Positions 58,278-64,000 of a stretch of 64,000 nt of DNA are shown here, one piece after another. The stretch's first letter is position 1. Each line of letters begins with the position of its first letter. This stretch comes from Styela clava (taxonomy: Eukaryota > Chordata > Ascidiacea > Stolidobranchia > Styelidae): contig NC_135262.1 of NCBI RefSeq assembly GCF_964204865.1, positions 13,082,001 through 13,146,000 on the forward strand, read 5' to 3'. Position numbers and translations under genes: made by a program. The notes under the pieces were generated by a model, which was not told where the DNA came from, searched no databases, and saw only the letters and a list, made by a program, of their open reading frames with translations.

Positions 58278-60852
58278 ATGCGAGATATTGTTCTGATACT
58301 TCTCATATTTCTTAATAGCTCATTTGTTAATGGAGGTAAGTGGTTTTAGTATATAAAATTTGTAAGTGGCCTATACATATATATTAATCGTATTAAGACG
58401 GTACAGCTAAATTTGATTGTTGTGATTTTATATGTATATATCTGAAACTAATTGTCAAAACAAGTTGAGGCAGAGAAGAACGCCTCCACAGATGTATACC
58501 ACAAAGTTAAGAACTCTGCGGGGAAAAACCGTGCTGCTTGAAACATGTTTGAAAATAGGAAAGAACTGATTCAAATTAGATTGTATGTTGAATATTACAA
58601 AATTTATTGTGTGTTCCTGGTTTGGTCACTGCGAATATGAGAAAGGATCTTATGTGCTTGTACAGTGGGTTAAAGGGTCAAAGGTAACTAAACTTTAAAG
58701 ACTTGCGACAGCGCTAAATAATCTTTCACCCTTAACGAAATATTTGAAACAAAACATTTATTGAGTGTTCATAGCAATTCCGTGAAATCTAGTTCATGAG
58801 AAAGATAGTAGGTGCTTTTTGAGGTCGTTCTCAAATTGGAAACAAATTATTCGTTTGAAAACAATGCACGTATTACAAAACCCTATTACCAAGTTATTTC
58901 TATATTTTTCGTATTATTTGCTACATTTCGAGATATCAATAGTTTTATATCTAACAGTATACGTAATATTTTTTCTAGTTGAAATCTCGATAAGTATTAA
59001 CCTCAGCGATGACTCATCTACTCCGTTGTCGACGTCTTCATCGTGCGAGAGCGAATATGAAATCACGGTGAGTCCTTCTGTAACTAATATGCGTAATGGT
59101 GACGCAAATTCATTAGGAAAAGATAACCAAGATAGTTGCTTAAAAAGACAGTTAGTGTTTAAACAAATATTTTCCCGTATTATGATTCACATGTAGGCCT
59201 ATTATACAAAGAAATAGAGATCACTATATATCACAATTCTAATTTCACCCACTGAATTGATCACCTACTATACAAAAGCGTGTTTAAAAGTTTAAAAATA
59301 TTTTACAATATTCAAAATTTTATTTTTTGCAGTCGACTAACATAGAAGGTAAGTTTGAATCTTCCATATTCACGGAATGATTTGTGATTATTTTCCACAT
59401 GAGATGAACATCAATTTACAATTCACGAATATTTCGTGAGCAATGAACACAGCCAATTTTGTATTTGAATTGTCATTTCCAACACACTATAGGCCTACTC
59501 TGAATTCGATCATTCCACCCGGCTAGAGATATTTCTAATATAATAATACATAATATTTCTAATATAACTAATACATAATATTTCTAATATAGCTAATACA
59601 TATATATATGAGAAGGAACATGGCAGAAACTGAAGGCGACAATCGACAATCTTTTGAGAATTTTACCATTCTAAAAACATTCAGTTGTACGTTTTTATGC
59701 CAATCTATAATTACACCCTGGATCGAAGCTGCCCAATGAATATAGTATACAATTTTACTCTTTTATGTATATATATTTCTGTTTCCTTGACAAAAACAAA
59801 AGTCATATTATACTCCGCTGAAAACCGAAAGTTTCTGTTTTGTTTATATTTTTCTTTCCTTGACAAAACACTGGCGTTAATTAAAAGTCATATTATACTC
59901 CATTGAAAATCGAAAGTTAGTAAGTATTTAATTCAATATGCGCATTTAGCTAGATTTCTCGTGAATTTGTACACAGCTCTCATCTTCTTATTGTCATATA
60001 ATATTATGCCCTGTCGCCATTAATTCATTTTGCAACAGAACTAAAAGAACAACTGTCGGAGAAGCTGGAAGAGCTCCTGCCCCGAAATCAGTTGGAAGTT
60101 AACGTTGTTATTTCAACAAACATAAATACTGGGAATGTTCCACATTTTACGCCCACAACCGAAGTCCTCGACACAACTTCAAGCACAGTCACCCCAGTTG
60201 TTTCAGCAACTTCTACAAAAAGTAATGAAGAAGTTTCAACGTCGAAATCCAATATGACATCAGAAGTAACAGACGCTAATGCATCTTTTCCAAGCACAAG
60301 TACGTGAAAATGGAAACTAACAAAAAATTGGTATATTCAAAATAGAAAATATTTTGTTTTTCAATTTAGGTTGCGAACTTCAATTTAACGGAACTTGTTA
60401 CTGGGGAAGAATCTTGGAACACCGGATAAATTTTACAGAAGCACAACAGTATTGCGAAGACCGAAATTCAACTCTCTCGACATTTCCAAACAATGAGACT
60501 TTCCAGAATGTAACAGAATACTTCCGATACAAAATACCTTCACCCGAAATAAATCATTATGCATTTTGGATCGCAGTGGAGATAAATCCAATCGTAGGTG
60601 TCGTTTTCATCATTCATAATTTCTTATAGCGTGACCGTATCAACATTTTCATCTTATCTCATTTAGGAGTACGATGTCCCGAAGAACACATACATCCAGT
60701 GGAAAAATGAATTATCAACTCCACCCAACAGTTATACCGAGTGGACAAATGTCATTGTGCTAGTTTATCATTCCCAAAAGATAGAATCAGCAATGAGTAA
60801 TAGACCGCCGAACCATAGAATGTATGGGATAGTTTGCTCTTATCCAAATTAG
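58278..60852 (+). CDS. Secreted C-type-lectin-like protein with a Ser/Thr-rich stalk, six exons
   Basis: Exons: 58278-58335, 58979-59067, 59333-59348, 60039-60299, 60370-60593, 60667-60852. All are GT..AG with consistent phases; the total is 834 nt (277 residues). Exon 1 is a signal peptide (MRDIVLILLIFLNSSFVNG). Exons 2-4 are Ser/Thr-rich and resemble a mucin stalk, with a short Glu/Leu-rich helix (LKEQLSEKLEELLP) in exon 4. Exons 5-6 resemble a C-type lectin domain: CELQFNGTCYW, then FTEAQQYCEDRNSTLSTFPN, FWIAVEI (the WIG position) and a final IVCSYPN. The third canonical Cys and the EPN/QPD and WND calcium motifs are not visible, so calcium-dependent sugar binding is doubtful. Several N-glycosylation sequons lie in the domain (NGT, NFT, NST, NET, NVT). 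There is no transmembrane segment, so it is probably secreted. A 16-nt exon 3 is unusual but in phase. Confidence 0.75.
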
Positions 60853-61209
60853 AAACTGCATGACAGTTTTCTGTTCAAGTGATGATTTTGTATATCAAAT
60901 TTCAATTCCGAATAACTCAATGATTAAAAATCGTAGAAGTGATACCAGAATATTTTCGATAACGTGGGGTCTTTTGTAAAACAATTTTCTTCTTATTGCT
61001 TCTGTTTTATTAGAATACCTAAAACAGCACTGAAAAACTGCATGAAACGTTTTTTGTCGCAAGTAGAGTTTATATTAGCAAAACATTGGGTGAAAACTAG
61101 TATCTTTGCGCTCCATGTTACAGAGTGCGTAAGCCTAAAAACAAAACAACGAGTTTACTCTATACCAAATCACTTTCACTATATTATTAAAACAACCTCG
61201 TTCTTTTGA

Positions 61210-61215
61210 AATAAA
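61210..61215 (+). terminator. Candidate polyadenylation signal of the lectin-like gene
   Basis: AATAAA about 360 bp after the stop codon is a canonical signal; nothing else supports its use. Confidence 0.3.
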
Positions 61216-62440
61216 ACCGGTGCCATGCTTTATCGTCCTCGCAAGAAAGGTTCAAATGACTCATTTTATTTAATGTAGCAGTACAGTACTTCCTACATTT
61301 TTTCTGTGTGTCTCTCTATTTTAAAACACAAAGTTTGTTTAATACGAGTTTCAGTTATTTTAATTCAGATATACCAAAATGCTAACAAACATTGGACATA
61401 TAGGCAATATATTTTACAAGTCTTATAAGGTGACAGCACATCTGCATTGCACCCGTAAACTGCACAAGACTTTTGCACCTGTATAATTTCGCACCCGCGG
61501 ACATAAGAGCCGTATGTAGCAAGTCCGAAATATGTGAGAGCCGCACAATTTTCAAAATTATCAATATTAGAGCTCATTAAATCATTTTGCATTGTAACTG
61601 TTAACGTTACATTGATACTGATTTGGGAATGTGCCTTTGTGTATAGTGCGACGCGAAACCTGCGTTTGGGCTGTTGACTGCGACAACATCGGCAATATTT
61701 TTTTTACTGATTTAAAATTCCATGCCACAACGATTTTCATACTAAAACATAATTTGTCTTAATCATTGATGAAAATTTCTTCTACTGCCTGATAAATTAA
61801 AAAAATTGTTACACTACATTTGGATAATAATAAATTCTAGCGAGAAGGGCCACATAAAAACTCTCGCGAGCCGCGGTTTGCCCATCGTTGCTTTAGACCA
61901 GGGTGGTCCAAGGTTGTCCGCTCCGAGGGCCACAAAATCATTTTTGCATTGTTCGCGGGCCACAATAATATCAAGAATAAGTGAACGGTGCACAGCAAAC
62001 AATTTTATTGTGCAACACACATTGATCAGTATTTGTCATTTATCAAGCTAAAACCTGCAAAAGTCTTCCTATATATAGTGTAAGATTTCAGACTCTTCAT
62101 AACGAGAAAAGTGCTTCCGCAAATGCAAGTGCTTTCAAACCTCGATAAAATTTTCGAACCAAATCTTAACTTTGTAAAATGCCATTACTCACAAGATTCT
62201 AAAATGCCGCTTTAAAATTATATTCTTTTATCACCGACATATCAAGCAAGCATTTGTGATACTTTTTCTCCCACATACAATTGAAAATCTATTTGAATTC
62301 GTCAGCTTTCTTTTCAAACACATGCTTACAAAACAAGAGAGCTATGCTCAAATATACGGACACGTAGAACAAGACGAAATATATTATCATCAATTCACCG
62401 AAAAGCATAGAGTACCGTATCCTGCACAAAGACGAACAGT
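61216..62440. other. Intergenic stretch with truncated hAT-like ends
   Basis: No gene was recognised. Around 61,843-61,895 a right-end-like sequence (GAGCCGCGGTTTGCCCATCGTTG) is followed within about 10 bp by a left-end-like sequence (CAGGGTGGTCCAAGGTTGTCC at 61,902). These resemble hAT termini, but neither partner end nor duplications are visible. Confidence 0.35.
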
Positions 62441-62683
62441 GGCTCGGCGGTGTGGCGCATCGGCTAAGCGTTAGGAATACGCTCGCCACCGCATCTCTGA
62501 TTACGCTTCGTGGGATCGCAGGTTTGAATTCCATGCGGGGATGATCATGTGCGAGAGGATTGCTGGACTCCTCGCCGCCGTAGGGTGGTTCACGGTTACG
62601 GCTTCCTCCACCACCAAGTCCATGCTTCCGAAAACGAATAACTGGCTAACTAATCACATACCCAACCTGGGAATGGGAATGTA
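62441..62683 (+). mobile_element. SINE family 1 with a complete tRNA-like head
   Basis: The head GGCTCGGCGGTGTGGCGCAT has an A box TGGCGCATCGG at 62,453-62,463 and a B box GGTTTGAATTCC at 62,521-62,532. The body runs through GGTTACGGCTTCCTCCACCA to CCCAACCTGGGAATGGGA. The TCCTA tail is absent. Confidence 0.85.
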
Positions 62684-62688
62684 TAGGT

Positions 62689-62965
62689 TATTAAAGGTTC
62701 ACGTAAGGTTTTTTATAGTCGTGGATTATAGGCAAAGAAATATTATTAAAGTTCAAATAATTCAATTATATTGTGTTACCTTGTAGGCGCATCAACTGAT
62801 CTTTAGTAAACTATAGTAGACTATGCGCCATCGAATTTACAGGGTGGCCCAATTAAAAGTGGCCTGAGTATGATACTGAGGAACGAAAGTAAGTTATGTG
62901 AATATATAGATTTTTAAAGGTTCAAGTAAGGTTTTTAAAGGACGTGGATTATAGGCAAATAATAT
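62689..62965. repeat. Short direct repeat
   Basis: TTAAAGGTTCACGTAAGG..GTGGATTATAGGCAAA at about 62,689-62,745 recurs with small changes at about 62,914-62,965 (AAAGGTTCAAGTAAGG..GTGGATTATAGGCAAA). Confidence 0.6.
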
Positions 62966-63643
62966 ATAAGAGGTTGTCGATCACTGGTGTCAGTTTAAAT
63001 TTATCATGAATGATCCATCAGTTCAAGCATGGTTGTGTAAACTTTGGCTCTTGTGAATGAGGTAACTTAATTGTCATTATGTCTCCCGGTGATCTTCAGT
63101 TTAGTTGCAAGAATCAAAAATTAGACCATGTTAAAATTAGCTATCAGTACCTGTTAGCGGCACCTGATCGTATATTTTGATACAAATTATGGTTTCAATT
63201 ATGTAACTTAAATGTAAATACCAACTCTCCAAAACACTAGCAAAAAAAGCATCCGAAATTTTAAAATAGTAAAGTGTAGAGAGAATTTTCATGGGGTCAA
63301 GGGTCGAGAAAACATCCATCGGATTCACTCGTTGCTCCCAATGCCCATGTTGCTTCTTTCATGTTCAGCATTTTATTTGGCTATCTTCAACTAATTTATC
63401 ATCTTTTTAGAAGTTATTACACCCGTTTTTAGGCTTTGAGCACTCATGGGCCTCGTATTTATTAGGCTATATTGTCAGATTGGTATTTCAGTATTTTGAT
63501 TGGTAGATTCCAAATCCTTATTTCAGTAATATGGACAAATAATTCATGCTCAACAAAGTAAAAACACCGTCCTGCCGTGTGAAATGACCTTATCAAGCAA
63601 TGAAAATGGGAAGGACGGGGAGTTTAAAAGTTCTGGCCGGCGA
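62966..63643. other. Intergenic stretch, no gene seen
   Basis: Only short unsupported frames are present. Confidence 0.4.
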
Positions 63644-63825
63644 TCTCTATCCTATCGTGATCGTTGCGACGAGAAAACGAGAGAAATAGCTTGCTCGATT
63701 TCGGGTTATCGTCTGCGCGTTTTGGACGACCATCCGCATACTTCGGTGGGCCTTTTACGCCACTGTGACGTCGGAATGACGTAATTTTTCGGTGACGTAG
63801 TCAGGTGGTGGATAGGATTGACATA
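63644..63825. repeat. Dispersed CpG-rich repeat, copy 2 (inverted relative to copy 1)
   Basis: Its reverse complement matches 30,268-30,454, including ..CGACGTCACAGTG.CGTAA.. and ACCCGAAATCGA...CTATTTCTCTCG. The similarity stops at AGAGATCGC on the far side. Confidence 0.6.
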
Positions 63826-63977
63826 TGCAAAAATTGTTGAGCCAGGCCAACTAGAAGTGGATGCTAAACTATACCAGACCCCATCTGTCAGTCTGTACCG
63901 GTACCGTACATGGTTACAAATTCTTTGTCTAATTAATCAGTACCGGTATAGAGTACATGTGATTGTTTTCCAAAATA

Positions 63978-63999
63978 GGTACCGTACCGGTACGGTACC
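63978..63999. repeat. Perfect 22-bp palindrome of GGTACC motifs
   Basis: GGTACCGTACC is followed directly by its reverse complement GGTACGGTACC. More GTACCGGTAC-type motifs precede it from about 63,893. The window ends here, so the extent is unknown. Confidence 0.8.
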
Positions 64000-64000
64000 G

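Noticed and set aside
1-64000. CRISPR arrays, bacterial operons, rRNA or functional tRNA genes
   Set aside because: None is visible. The only tRNA-like sequences are SINE heads with degenerate cloverleaf regions.

Overview
This is AT-rich eukaryotic genomic DNA from an invertebrate animal. The genes have spliceosomal introns (GT..AG) and polyadenylation signals, there are tRNA-derived SINEs with a (TCCTA)n tail, and many small hAT-type elements have intact 8-bp target duplications. The rhophilin gene, the lectin-like gene and the repeat style would suit a tunicate or another marine deuterostome, but that is an impression. I cannot name the species from the sequence.

Layout. (1) 1-856: a 494-bp hAT-like element and a G-poor stretch. 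(2) 857-27,038: three direct tandem copies of a unit of about 9 kb. Copy A is 857-11,365, B is 11,366-20,343, and C is 20,344-27,038 and truncated. The B-to-C offset is 8,978 bp. Each copy carries pieces of a multi-exon minus-strand gene that starts with a signal-peptide exon, plus candidate plus-strand exons. The copies differ by transposon insertions with exact empty sites, by exon-removing deletions, and by a 612-bp internal duplication in copy C. I do not recognise the gene family. (3) 28,296-30,134: a decayed pogo-type transposase on the minus strand. (4) 30,268-30,706: a dispersed CpG-rich repeat followed by a short terminal exon. (5) 31,500-32,384: a hAT-like element. (6) 33,222-36,203: an inverted repeat whose arms each carry a THAP-type zinc-finger exon, enclosing a YqaJ-like exonuclease fragment and SINEs. 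(7) 36,348-54,604: a complete 15-exon rhophilin gene on the plus strand. All splice phases are consistent and give 785 residues (HR1, BRO1, PDZ); the introns are full of SINE and hAT insertions. (8) 54,605-58,277: a 3' region with a MITE and SINE fragments. (9) 58,278-60,852: a six-exon gene for a secreted C-type-lectin-like protein with a mucin-like stalk. (10) 60,853-64,000: repeats with no convincing gene.

The two well-supported host genes are rhophilin, a Rho-GTP-binding scaffold, and the secreted lectin-like protein. I see no functional link between them. The most unusual part is the tandem array and its partly resolved gene: the exon content differs between near-identical copies, so the array looks like a young locus that is being remodelled. 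Coordinates of exon boundaries are read by eye from splice-site consensus and frame continuity, without any transcript or database support.
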